Origin: Sciurus carolinensis
Lineage: Eukaryota; Chordata; Mammalia; Rodentia; Sciuridae
Assembly (NCBI RefSeq): GCF_902686445.1
Contig: NC_062232.1
Location: 19,016,897 to 19,080,896, forward strand
Direction of reading: 5' to 3'
DNA length: 64,000 nt
Shown: positions 10,291-20,692 of the stretch, piece after piece
How the letters are laid out: each line of letters starts with the position of its first letter
Numbering within the stretch: the first letter of the stretch is position 1
Notes under the pieces: model-generated
Database searches by the model: none
Seen by the model: only the letters and a program-made list of their open reading frames with translations
Told to the model about the DNA's origin: nothing
Made by a program: the position numbers and the translations under genes

Positions 10291-12039
10291 CCCTCGTGAG
10301 AAGCAAACCCAAATGTCTGTAGTTATGTCTACAATTTGTGCCAGCTGGGGAGGAAACAGGTATAGAATAGACTCACCTGCTATATTTGCGTAGTCCAAAA
10401 TCAAAATACTTAGCAGAATTCATGTTGCCCAGGGGAATACAGAAACCTGCTTTGCTTCTTTGAGTATTCCTTCAACTCTTCACTAAGGCTTACAGTTTTG
10501 GGGGGTGAGGCCAGTAAGCTCATTTGTCTTAATGACCAGGGCAGTTGCTTGTTTAGTGACTAGGGTGAACCAAGCAACCCTGGTCACAGGCGGGTAACCC
10601 AAATTCCCGTCCTTCCTGCTCCTTGGATAAGCCTTTTCACTTGGCTGCTCTGTGGGAAGAAAAGAGGGCATCCAGAGAAATTGAATTCAGCTGTGATAAC
10701 CTGACTCCAGCTGCTAAGGCTCTGACTACATTTAAAGAAGTCTAAATCGCAGATGGAAATTTGGTTTGAGCAATGAGCAGGCAAGTAAAGCCTCTCTCCA
10801 CCTGGAAAGAAATTGTGATAAGAAAAAAAGAGACTGGAATCAAAATCAGTTTTCCTCCCACTCATTTGGTATGATCTTAACTAGGTCATTGCACTTCGGC
10901 TCTGCTGTGCATTCAATTGATGCTCATTCTGCTTTGGGCGATGATAGCAATGATTGAGCACTGCTTTTAAGTGGAAATTTCTTTTCCTACCAAGACATCA
11001 CATGCTTATACTTAGTATGCAAGAAAACTCCTCTTACCTTTGAGATCAAATCTATATTATATGAATCTCGTTGTTATATTGTTAACATAGCATTGCATTG
11101 TAGAAAGAAATAAGTAGAAATTTGAGAGGAACAAGGGACGACAGGAGACAGGGAATGAAGAAAGGAAGAAGGGAAAACTGAAAGAGTCCAGGCATATTTA
11201 AGGACATTAGGGGAAATAAATCCCACTGAGTGTGAATTCATTGTTCATAATAATAGTCAGAGAGAGCTAGAGAAAATTAACATCTCCAGGGGGTTCAATG
11301 GAATCTGGGGCCAGGAATCTTCCAGCTATGTACAGCCCCCTCCCCACTGGGAATCTCTGCTGATAATAATGTAATGGGAAGTGTCACTGATGGGAACAGG
11401 TCAGAAATGAGAATCATGTGAAGAAAGAAAAGTCTGAGGACCCCAGGAGAAAAAATTGGATTCCTTTTTCTGAAAGGAGAAAGAAATGAATTCATTCACT
11501 AGAAATGAAAGATGCCAAATACATATTTGAAGATGAGATATAAAAACTCCCAAAGACAGTAAACCCAGTAATTTAAAAATTATCTATAAATCACTTCATC
11601 CCAAACAATATAACAACATAAGAAACCAACAATTCTTCATTAATCCTGAAAAATGATGTGTCATCTCCAGGGTTGTGATATAGCAGTCACGCATCACAGA
11701 GCTGAGGGTCTACATCTTTCCTGTGGTGAGCCTTCAGAGATGCTTGTTACATAAGTGTGGGTGGGTGGCAGCTGGCTTTTCACTCAGTGACAATATTTTC
11801 AGCATTTTTTGACTAATAATTTCCAAAATCTGTAGCAAAGACTTTCCAAAACCTTAATTCTAAATTGTGTTCAATATACAAAGTTCTGGACCTCTCCATG
11901 AGCTGCCTTTGTTATAGTTGTTGCTATTGATGATGATATTTTGTTGGTGGTGACAATGAGGTTGTACAAATAGAGGAGACAAAAGAGGTAGATCTGTACA
12001 TTGCTGCAGTTTGAGAATTGATTTTATAAAAGGTTTTTC
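10291..12039. other. Single-copy DNA, no gene recognised
   Basis: A consensus donor on the reverse strand (GCAG then GTGAGT, 10380 down to 10371) sits just beyond the E-box cluster, but no reverse-strand exon is recognised. A purine-rich patch lies at about 11130-11190. Frames of 61-93 codons overlap one another and look random. Confidence 0.35.
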
Positions 12040-12052
12040 TGCCATCTAGTGG
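12040..12052 (-). promoter_or_regulatory. CTCF-type motif
   Basis: The reverse strand reads CCACTAGATGGCA, fitting all 13 positions of CCASYAGRKGGCR, and the next base is G, giving the common extended form. It has the same orientation as the motif at 9198-9210, 2.8 kb away. Confidence 0.6.
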
Positions 12053-12257
12053 TTATTATGTAGAACTATCTTATTCTGACAATTTATTTGACTAGGTTTT
12101 AAAATGCCCCTACACTGTGACTAAAACACTAATGCTACAATTTTTAAAAACTAGTAATATTAATATAACCCTGACTCTGATAAGTCTCCAATCTACTGGA
12201 GGAATCAACTACTTAAATATTTTCAGCAAAAATATGCTGTAAACAAAACCACTAATA

Positions 12258-12500
12258 ATAAATATGGTTAATTTTTATGTAATACCTACTATGTGCCAAA
12301 CTTTGAATAAGTAATTTAAATGTTTTAACTCAATGTTCTCAGTTACCCTATGAGGTACTGTTTTAAACTTGTTTTACAGAAAAGGGAGCTGAGTCTCAAA
12401 GAGGTTATGAAACTATCCCAGATCACACAGTGAAGTGTTGAATCCAGGATTTGAACCAGGCAAACTGGCTCAAGTCTGTTCTCCCACCACTCTGTATTCA
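12258..12500 (-). repeat. MIR SINE, reverse orientation
   Basis: A long, well-kept reverse MIR: 'tactatgtgccaaactttg', 'aactcaatgttctcagttac', 'ttgttttacagaaaagggag', 'cccagatcacacagtgaag', 'aatccaggatttgaaccagg' and 'tctgttctcccaccactctg'. Confidence 0.85.
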
Positions 12501-12787
12501 TATCATAAATTAAATCTACAGAATATCTAGTAAGTGACTACAGGAATAAAACCATGACAATGAGGATGGGAGCAAGAATTCAGAGTAAGAGAGATATAAA
12601 ATATATTTGGGGTAGAATTTATAGGAATTGGTGGACAGTTGAATGGAGAAAAGAGAAGGGAAAAGGTAGAATTACTAGCTAATCAAAATGGGAAGTGGTA
12701 ATTAAGACAATGAATTACAAAGTAGACATTGGAAGAGGAATGGAGGTAAATTTCTTATTTTATTTAAAGTGAAAATATGAATGTTGA

Positions 12788-12975
12788 GCTAGGCGTGGTG
12801 GTATACATCTGTAATCCCATCTACTTGGTATGCTGAGGCAGGAGGATCCCAAGTTCAAGCCCAGCCTAGGAAATTTAGCAAGACACTGTATCGTAATAAA
12901 AAAAAAAAAGGACTGGGGGTGTGGCTTAGAGGTAAAGCATCTCTGGGTTCAATCTCCAGTACAAAAAAAGATGAA
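12788..12975 (+). repeat. B1-ID composite SINE, forward
   Basis: Forward order: 'ctaggcgtggtggtatacat', 'ctgaggcaggaggatccc', 'aagttcaagcccagcc', an A-rich linker, then the ID-like part 'ggactgggggtgtggcttag' and 'ctgggttcaatctccagtac' with a short A tail. Confidence 0.9.
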
Positions 12976-13312
12976 TATTGAGAAAAGGCTCATACACAAT
13001 TACCACAACTTTTCCTTCATCTTGTGAATCACTGACATTAAGACTTGAGAACATACTCATCTGACATGACTTTGTAAAACTTTTGAAGTTTCTGAAATTG
13101 AAAATGCCTATCATAAGTTTTACCTACAAATAAATGTTCAAATGTTTTTCTATAGAATACAGAAAAAGTGCTTAACATGGGGCCCAATGATATGTCCTCA
13201 GAGAATCTTTCATAGAATTTTATTAAAGCTGGACGGATCTCGGAGTTCAAGTATTTCAACTTTCCCGTTTCACAAATAAAGGAAGTTATGTGAAGTCAAA
13301 TTAATAAGCCCT

Positions 13313-13505
13313 TCGCGATGGTGCACCCTGGTAATTGCAGCAAATTGTGAGGCTGAGGCAGGAGGATCCCATGTTCAAGGCCAGCCTCAGCAACTTAGGG
13401 AGGCCCTGTTTCAGAAAAAGAGGTTGGGGGTTTTGGGATGTAGCTCAATGGTAGAATACTCCTGGCTTCAATCCTCAGCACTGCAAAAATAAAAATTAAT
13501 AAATA
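13313..13505 (+). repeat. B1-ID composite SINE, forward
   Basis: It starts 'cgcgatggtgcaccctggta' and keeps 'ggctgaggcaggaggatccc', 'aaggccagcctcagcaactt' and the ID-like part 'gggatgtagctcaatggtag', ending in an A/T-rich tail. It lies 340 bases after the previous copy in the same orientation. Confidence 0.9.
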
Positions 13506-13525
13506 TTATTGAGCACTATACTATA

Positions 13526-13640
13526 ACAGGGAACTGAAATAGTCATTGTGTGTGAGATAAAATGAAGGGTAATACAGAATTATTGTTCTCATGAAGTTTA
13601 CAATTTAGTTAGGGAGATAACAATATAGTTTACAAAGCAG
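13526..13640 (+). repeat. Ancient mammalian repeat fragment (family unassigned)
   Basis: The pattern 'attattgttctcatgaagtt' then 'tacaatttagttagggagat' is a decayed form of a common ancient repeat that reads roughly 'ccctcatggagcttacattct'. The same family is seen at 18255-19090, 32895-33060 and 56130-56200. Confidence 0.45.
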
Positions 13641-13974
13641 TTGCTCTTCTGCTCAGAATCTATCCTACTATTTTTTTGGTCACAGCACCCTCAGTGATTT
13701 ATATAATGCTGCCCCACCCCAGGCCCCAGGTGACTCAGCCCAAATGATAAAAGTAATAGCCCATTTGCAGGGTAACAATAATTGAGCTAGAGATGGACTC
13801 ATGACATAGCCAGGTCAATAAAATTAAACATCAGCCCAGGAATTGTGTTTTTTGTTTGTTTGTTACTTTTTCTGATTTTTTAAACTTACTTGCATAACTG
13901 AATTTTTTCCTTTCAACTTGAAGCTCACTATCAGATATCAATTGTTCTGTCTCTTTAAAGTCCAAAGGATATCT

Positions 13975-14170
13975 TTTTTATCTTAATATGTCCTTCCACT
14001 GAAAACCCTTCTTTCACTCATTCAGATTTTAACATTCAGCTAAAATTTCACCCCTTTCCAATGCTTCCTCTTTCTATCATACCAGTCTGAGGTGATTGTT
14101 CCCATACTCTTGAGAATATGTTGCATTCTGGTGAAACTCTTCAGCTCTATCTTCCATTTCACTAAATTCT
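13975..14170 (+). repeat. L2 LINE fragment
   Basis: The order 'cattcagctaaaatttcacc' then 'tttccaatgcttcctctttc' resembles the L2 3' region (cagctcaaatgtcacctcc, aagccttccc). It is short and diverged. Confidence 0.45.
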
Positions 14171-16536
14171 TTTTCAGTTCTGTCTCATCTGCAATTCAGT
14201 CTATCCACTGAGTTTGTGTTTTAGTGACTATATTTTTTCATTTCCAAGTAAATCAGCTTTTTCAAGTCTGTCTGGTATTTTTTGATATTACCTTGATATT
14301 TTATCTTATTTTTCTTTTTTTAAAAAAAAATTAGGTCAATTTCAAAGAGAACTGATGGGACTGTGACACCTAGAACTCTTAATGCTGTGACCAAAGATTG
14401 TAGTTCTTCACAAAATCTCCTCATGACTCAATAATGCTGTTTTCCTGAGGAGATCTGAGATTTAGAAATATGTAGAAGTAGTTCTTAGTATATTTAAAAA
14501 TCGCATCATCTAAAGGACTTGAGGGTCTCATCCAACTGTTGACTGTGTTGGCTGCCTTTTGCTAATCCTTATGCTTTTTTAAGTGTCAAGATCATATTTA
14601 GTAGGGTTTTTTCTGCATGAATCCCTTGTGGCTTGGGTTGGCATTTGCTTCTATCAGGGGAATCACTTAGTGGAGGGCACTTTTTGTGTTCATTTCACAA
14701 GTTGAGGTTTATTGGATGATAAAGGGAGTCTATATTTTAACCATAAGTTCAATTGAGCAGAATTAAGTTCCTACCTTTTCAGGTAGGGGACCTTCCCCTG
14801 GAAGGAGGTCGATGTTGCTTCTGCTCCCTTTGAGGAGCACGGCTTTAAAAAAGTCATCCCTTTCTTAATTTGCTCTGGCCTGAAGTGTAGGTGCATGTCC
14901 TCATTTGGCAGGTAAAAACTAATCCCCTTGGTTACAGAAAACAACCAAACCCACAGCTACCCCACTGAGCAAGAAAGCTTCAACTCCACCCTAAAATTTC
15001 TAATTTTTCAGTTTTGGTTCTTGGAGAAAATTCCCTTAGTATTTTGTTATCTGTTCGTATTGAAATGGATATTTTTATGTTTAATTCATTAGTTGTTTTT
15101 TGTATTGGAATGGTTAACATTACCTAATATACTACAGGATAAGAAATGAATGTTTACAATTGATTTGATAATCATACAGAAACTTATGAAAGATCTTCTA
15201 TTGTTATCTTAAATTATTATTCAAATATTTTGAGTATTTTTTCACACATTTTGTCCTCAAGTAAGTTACCCCCAAAAATGAAGCCAGGAATTGTATTTCA
15301 CAGTCCTTTTTATTTCTAATAATGCTTTGACTAATTTGGTTCCAAATTATTTGATTAAAAAATAAAGTGGTTGAAAATGTTTGGATTGAACATGATTCGT
15401 CAAAGCTACAAACTGATTAAAAATTAAACTAAATATTCCAAATTCAGTTTTTCAAATATTGATAATTTGACATACCATAAATATTTATAGAATGGAAATT
15501 GAATGTTGAATGAAACAGATATGGTGTCTTTCTTTACAGAGATCACAACATGGGGTGGGCTTACAATCCTTTCAACATTTTAAGGCTTACTTATCTGTTT
15601 CCTTCCCAGAAGTTTGAGTCTTCACACACAATGCTACATTTTGGGGTTTTATTTATAGTTCATTTTCATCCACTTATTCCTGTTTTGCTGGTTTACAATG
15701 CCTTAACGAATTTTCACATTTGTCTCTAGCTCTAAATGAATTGTCTAAAAGCAAATTAGCATAAGAATTAACATTTACAATATCCAGTCCATGTTTTTGT
15801 AATTTCTGTGTTTTTATAATTTCAGCTTAGGATAATTGCATAATTGCAAAAACATTAAAGTAATTTTGTCTACCTCCTCATTTGCCTTTTGCATCCTCTT
15901 AAAAACTGATTTTCAACCGTCAGTGGTCATTTAATTTATTTAACATGTTTTTACTATCTTTGTATAAACATTGGTTTTATATTTAAAATTTCTGAGGTGT
16001 ATTTGACATTACATAGCCAGTTTTTGTATGGTGTTTGCTGTCAGGATTAAAGCTATAATGCAAAGCACAAGCAGCCACAGTGCTTACATTGCTGACTGGA
16101 GGTAGGTCAAACTGATGCTTGCCTTACTGCTGGGCAGGAGACAGACATCTCTTCCTGGATTTTAAGACAGTTAGAAAAAATAGATCTAAATATTGATCCT
16201 TCTAGGACTATAATGGACTATGGGCCATCAGTCATCAATGTAGCCAGTTGTAATTTGAGTTCACTACAAAAAAACAAAACCTCAATTTTCTTCCATGGAA
16301 GGTCACTTTTCCAGCTGACATCTGATACTTCCAATTTATGGAGGGCCTGTGTGTAGAAGTTTGGGGGGGGGGTAAAAATTGCATCAGTACAAGAAAATGT
16401 GCAAAAATGCTTAAAACTACATAAAAAGTTGCAAAACTCACTCCATGATTTAAAAATCAAGTGTTGCATAATTATTTCAACAATTTGCATTCAACAAAAT
16501 GACCTGAGACTGCCTAATATAACAATTAATATTTAT
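14171..16536. other. AT-rich DNA, no gene recognised
   Basis: No frame of note occurs until overlapping 68- and 90-codon reverse frames at 16218-16490, which have no recognisable similarity. A run of eight G lies near 16364-16371. No repeat family could be identified with confidence. Confidence 0.35.
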
Positions 16537-16553
16537 GAGCTGCAACAATATTG
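16537..16553 (+). repeat. 17-bp direct repeat, left copy
   Basis: GAGCTGCAACAATATTG occurs here and again, identically, at 17200-17216. The copies flank 646 bases that contain an MLT1-type LTR and 164 further bases. Their origin is not explained. Confidence 0.85.
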
Positions 16554-17036
16554 CCCATCCCACATACTCCTCTTGTGATGTGCCTTTGACACTCTTCCCA
16601 TTGAGATGCGGGGACCAGTATCCTCTCTGCCTGAATCTGCATAGGCTTGTTATTATAGGTGTGATGCTATGTGACTTCTGAGGCTTGGTCAGAAAAGGTG
16701 ATAGAGCTTCCACCTGGGTCTCTTAAGTTGCTCACTCTTAAAATCCAACCACCATCCTGTGAAACCCCAACTAGCCCACTCAGAGAGACCACCTGGAGAG
16801 CCAGCAGCAACCACCAGACTCATAAGTAAAAATGCCCCCAAATGATCCCATACCTCAGCCACCGATTCAACTCCAGTCCTTAAATGTTCCACCTGAAGTC
16901 CCAGGCATCATTGTGCCATCTCTGCTGTGTCCCATCTGAATTACTGATCCACAGAATCCACAAGCATAATAAAAAAGTTGTTTTACACCACTGTGTTTGG
17001 GGGGATCACTTGTTACCCATGGTAGATAACTAGAAT
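16554..17036 (+). mobile_element. MLT1-type (ERVL-MaLR) solo LTR, forward
   Basis: MLT1-like blocks appear in order: 'ctatgtgacttctgaggctt', 'ttcaactccagtccttaaat', 'cctgaagtcccaggcat', 'agcataataaaaaagttg' and the 3' end 'ttacccatggtagataacta'. MaLR LTRs are non-coding remnants of old ERVL-related retrotransposons. No internal region is present, so this is a solo LTR or a fragment. Confidence 0.75.
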
Positions 17037-17199
17037 CTAGACTCACTTGAGTGTGACTCAGAAGGATGGTGAATAAAGGCAATTCTATCATAATAGAATT
17101 TCAAGTGCCTACACAAATTCTTTGGCATTGGCTGATGAGCAGAGCCTGAAGGAAATAATATTGGAAATGCAGTGACAAGGTTTGTGGAAAGGATATATG

Positions 17200-17216
17200 G
17201 AGCTGCAACAATATTG
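17200..17216 (+). repeat. 17-bp direct repeat, right copy
   Basis: This is the exact second copy of GAGCTGCAACAATATTG, 663 bases after the first. No poly(A) precedes it, so a standard LINE-driven insertion does not explain it well. Confidence 0.85.
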
Positions 17217-17505
17217 TATTTTCTAAGTGAGCTAAGGTAGTAAGTATAAAGTGTGAATGGTCACCTGAAAGCCCCCCCGTGGCCTTACTTATCCAGTGCT
17301 GACAGCCAGTTTTCTTTCTCAGCCCAGAGCTGTGCTCAGAGGGGCCATGGTAGTCAGGATGGGAACAGCAAGAATGGTTGCTCTTCATCTAAACTAAGTG
17401 CCCTATTTTCTAAGAAGCTTTTTGTTCTGCAACCCACTAGGCTTGCTTCTTTAAGGAATTGGTTGTTCTCTGAAGGGAGGCAGGTAGAAACCCTCCTGAT
17501 TATAT

Positions 17506-17584
17506 TTAGGTTGAACCATATGAAATTGTCACTATTCAACCATTTTGACTTACAAAAATAGCAATTTCACATGGTTCAACCTAA
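17506..17584. mobile_element. 79-bp palindromic MITE, mariner-like
   Basis: TTAGGTTG begins and CAACCTAA ends this 79-base element. The left arm (17506-17528) pairs with the right arm (17562-17584) over 23 bases with a single mismatch. A second 5-base helix (CTATT 17532-17536 with AATAG 17557-17561) leaves a 20-base loop. Size, palindromic form and the TTAGGTTG terminus resemble MADE1-type mariner MITEs. Assignment to a mariner family is inferred, and a clear TA duplication is not seen. Confidence 0.7.
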
Positions 17585-18254
17585 GATTTAAGAGATTCCT
17601 TTATGAAGATGGACAAGTATAAAATCCAATTTTAAAAATCAAGGTAACGTATTGATCTTTAAGCATGGTGCTTGACATCAATTCAAGAGCTAAATCAGTA
17701 AAGTTAGCTTGTGCCATTATTCCATGAAATAATCTTCTTAGTTATATAAAAATACTGACTGTGATGTCAGTCAAACAATGCCTGGTTAAAGCTTAGTAAT
17801 GTAGGAGGATGAGAAAAATGAAGGGAGAAGGAGGATAAAATGACTGGTAGGATTAAAAGGGAATCAAATTTTGCCATCATAAAAGACATACTTGATTGCT
17901 TTACTAAATTTAAAGACAATGAAGTACAGAAGAGGCACTTACCCATCTGAGTCATAGTTAGGATGGAAGGCAGTAATTACAAATACTATTTTTTATTTTC
18001 TGAAATTTATCTCTGAAGATACTGAAAGTTTATCAGAGAAAATAACATTTTGAGTCTTCTGGAGAAAAAGAAAAGAAAACATGAAAAGTCTCAAGTATAA
18101 AGTACTTTGTTGCATCTTGACCAAAAAAATCCTTTGGAATATGCCAAGTAGCACCTGGGAGCAATAAACCATGTCCTAAGCAAAGTACACGCAGTGGAAT
18201 ACACAGTTGTGCCATATTATCTTAACTTTTTCTCATTACATTCAAATTCAAAAT
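17585..18254. other. No gene or repeat recognised
   Basis: Two reverse frames of 60-62 codons (17767-17955, 18033-18215) look random. Confidence 0.35.
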
Positions 18255-18771
18255 CCAAATAGTATGTGTTAGCAAATATTCTAGACACTTGGGGAACAAC
18301 AGTAACCACGACATACAAAAAGGAGACTCTTCAAGTAACTGGCTTTCTAGAATTGGAAAGGAGCTAAATAACAAAATAATACCTGTTTGTAAAGTATGAT
18401 AAAATGTCATTATAGGATGAAATTAAAGCACAAGATAAATATTTCCTGGAATGCAGAACCTAGAGTTTGGGGATATTTGAAGACAGGTTGTGATATAAAT
18501 GGGGTGATCAAAGAGGGCCTCACTGGAAAGGTAACATTTGAGCAAAGATATGAAGAAAGCAAGAAAACTAACCTAGTGGCTATTTTGAGTAAGAACATTC
18601 CAGCCAAAAGGAATAGCTCGTGTACAGGCCTTAAGGTAAGGAAACATTTCTGGTGTGTTCTTTAAACAGCAGGGAGATCAGTATGCCTGGAGTAGAGAGA
18701 ACAAGGGAGAGAACAGAAGAACATGATATCAGAGAAGTAATTGGAAAATAGGACACAGAAGGTCTTACTAC
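18255..18771 (+). repeat. Ancient mammalian repeat, 5' part (family unassigned)
   Basis: A long run of blocks matches a common ancient repeat: 'gggcctcactggaaaggtaa', 'catttgagcaaagatatga', 'aagaacattccagcc', 'cgtgtacaggccttaaggta' and 'cagtatgcctggagtagag'. A hAT-type element interrupts it at 18772. Overlapping frames of 65-89 codons on both strands are by-products. Confidence 0.55.
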
Positions 18772-18895
18772 TCAGAGGGGGGGTCCATGGACCAGCAGCA
18801 TCAGCCTCACCTGTTGCAGACCTGCTGGGTCATAGTCTGCATTTTTAACAAGATCCCCAGGTGATTTGTCTGTGCTGTTTGAAAAGCACTGATGT
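18772..18895. mobile_element. MER5-like hAT-Charlie element, nested
   Basis: It contains 'ccatggaccagcagcatcag', 'cctcacctgttgcagacctg', 'gcatttttaacaagatcccc', 'aggtgatttg' and the end 'gaaaagcactg'. This is the layout of short non-autonomous hAT-Charlie elements. A related copy is at 58710-58885. It sits inside an older repeat that continues on both sides. Confidence 0.7.
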
Positions 18896-19090
18896 CACAC
18901 ATTATAGGCCCTTGTTAACACATGGACTTTTGGCTGTGGGTGGAATAGGCATCACTTCAGGGATTGGCCCATAGGAGTCATGTGATCTGCTTTATATTTA
19001 AAGGGAGCACTGTGGCCTGTGACTGGGAAGCTTGTGAGATGGAAGCAGAGGGAACCTTCAGGAGGTTGTTCCTATAATCCTAGGGGAAAT
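18896..19090 (+). repeat. Ancient mammalian repeat, 3' part
   Basis: It continues the element broken at 18771: 'aggcccttgttaacacatgg', 'gagtcatgtgatctgcttta', 'agggagcactgtggcctgtg' and 'gagatggaagcagagg' follow in the expected order. Confidence 0.5.
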
Positions 19091-19336
19091 ATGATGGGGC
19101 TTCGGCCAGAGTGCAGACAGCAGAGAGGGTGAGCCAATGAGCAAATCACCTGCTCCCTCTCTGGTCCTTCAAGTCCAGTCTTGGCAAATGGAGCAATCTT
19201 ATGTAGAAGGGCTAGAAAAACATTTCAAAAGGAAGTGATTCTTGAAACTTTTAAGGAGGATCCTGGAAGCTGGGGAAAAAAGTATGACCTAACTCATTTC
19301 CCACTGTGTCTAGAGGAATCATCAAGAAGATGTTTG
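19091..19336. other. No gene or repeat recognised
   Basis: A 67-codon frame (19181-19384) runs into the following SINE and is not considered real. Confidence 0.35.
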
Positions 19337-19492
19337 CTGGGCACGGCGTCACATGCCTCTAATCTTAGCAACTTGGGAGGCTGAGGCAGGAGGACAGTGA
19401 GAGTGAGGCCCTAACCAACTTAGCTAGACCTATCTCAAAAGATAAAAAGGGCTGGGGTTAAGTGCCTTTGGGTTCCCCCCACCAAAAAATAA
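19337..19492 (+). repeat. B1-ID composite SINE, forward, shortened
   Basis: It starts 'ctgggcacggcgtcacatgc', keeps 'gaggctgaggcaggaggaca' and ends in a degraded ID-like part (GGGCTGGGGTTAAGTGCC). About 20 bases in the middle of the ID part appear lost. Confidence 0.85.
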
Positions 19493-19783
19493 AAGCTTAC
19501 ACTGAGTTTACCAGAAGCAGTTAAACTGGGGAGGAGGAAAGTGGACATTCTGAGAAGAAACGGCACTAAAGTGAAGGTAGATGTGAGGAACCATATGACT
19601 CTTTACCTGAACAAACAGTGGGCTGGTGGACACTGATAAGAGACTGAGGAACTAACCAGGTTGTGGTACCTAATGCACTACATTTACAAGGTGGAAATAC
19701 TCAGGGACCTCTGAAGGTGCCATGTCAGATTTAAAGTGGAAGTAAGAGGGATATTTCAGAGCATTTAGAAAACAATGTGAGGG

Positions 19784-19999
19784 CCGGTACGGTGGTGCAC
19801 GCCTATGATCCCAGCAGTTCGGGAGACTGAACCAGGAAAATCATGAGTTCAAAGCCAGCCTCGGCAAAAGCGAGGCTAAGCAACTCGGTGAGACCCCATC
19901 TCTAAATAAAATACAACAGGGCTGGGGGAAAAAATAGGGCTGTGGATGTGGCTTGGTGGTCAAGTACCCCTGAGTTCAATCCCTGGTACCAAAAAAAAA
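19784..19999 (+). repeat. B1-ID composite SINE, forward
   Basis: Forward copy: 'ggtacggtggtgcacgccta', 'gagttcaaagccagcctcgg', then a duplicated linker ('agggctgggggaaaaaatag' before 'ggctgtggatgtggcttggt') and 'ctgagttcaatccctggtac' with an A tail. Confidence 0.9.
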
Positions 20000-20164
20000 T
20001 GGAAGTGCAGGATTGAAGGGACTAAGCCTGGAGACATAACAGTCCTAAGTCAAAAAGGACAAGGGTAATTCTTCCCAGTACGGAAAGACCAGGAATGGTC
20101 GGAAACACCCAAGTCCTGAACAGTAAAACTGACCCATGGACATGAATTGAAGTCTATGAACTTC

Positions 20165-20310
20165 ATAATTGGAAGCAAATTACTGAACTTTTCCAGCCTC
20201 AATTTTCCTCTGAGAGACTGGGTATTTGCTATTTCCTTGATGAGCTCGGTACTATTGAGAGAATCAAATGAAATGCTTGGCATGCAGTAAACGCTCAACA
20301 GATTGCCTTC
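20165..20310 (+). repeat. MIR SINE, forward
   Basis: Forward MIR blocks are visible: 'cttttccagcctcaattttc', 'gagaatcaaatgaaatgctt' and 'ggcatgcagtaaacgctcaa'. Confidence 0.7.
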
Positions 20311-20334
20311 AGAACCACGCCAGGTGATCCTAAC

Positions 20335-20465
20335 TTGCAGCCAAGGTTGAACTGCTGATGTAATTCAGCCTCTTCATCTCTGTATGAAAGCACAGAGACC
20401 CATAGAAGGAAAGTGATTTGTTCAAGGACACATTTTTAGTTAAATATGGAGATTTGAGTTTATCA
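20335..20465 (-). repeat. MIR-like fragment, reverse
   Basis: A weak reverse MIR pattern ('agacccatagaaggaaagtg', 'atttgttcaaggacac') lies between two forward MIRs. It is the most diverged of the three. Confidence 0.4.
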
Positions 20466-20487
20466 CACTTTGACCCTCTGATGTAAT

Positions 20488-20692
20488 GGGGAAAGGCCTG
20501 GGCTCTGGAGGTGGAGGCTGGCATTGCCATCTACAAGCTGTGAGACTGAATGCCTCAAGTCTATTTCATCTGCAAGAAGGGATGACAGTAGTACCCATGA
20601 TACTGGGTTGTTGGAAGGGTTAAATAGATTCACAAGCAGTACCAGGCAGCATCACAAATGTTAATGAAAGACTATTGTTGTTAACTGTGCTG
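20488..20692 (+). repeat. MIR SINE, forward
   Basis: Blocks in order: 'ggcctgggctctggaggtgg', 'gctgtgagactgaatgcctc', 'ttcatctgcaagaagggatg', 'gttgttggaagggttaaata', 'gtaccaggcagcatcac' and a short terminal part. Confidence 0.75.

Noticed and set aside
20310..20332. REST/RE1-like site (TTCAGAACCACG)
   Set aside because: Only the left half-site is close to consensus. The right half does not fit.
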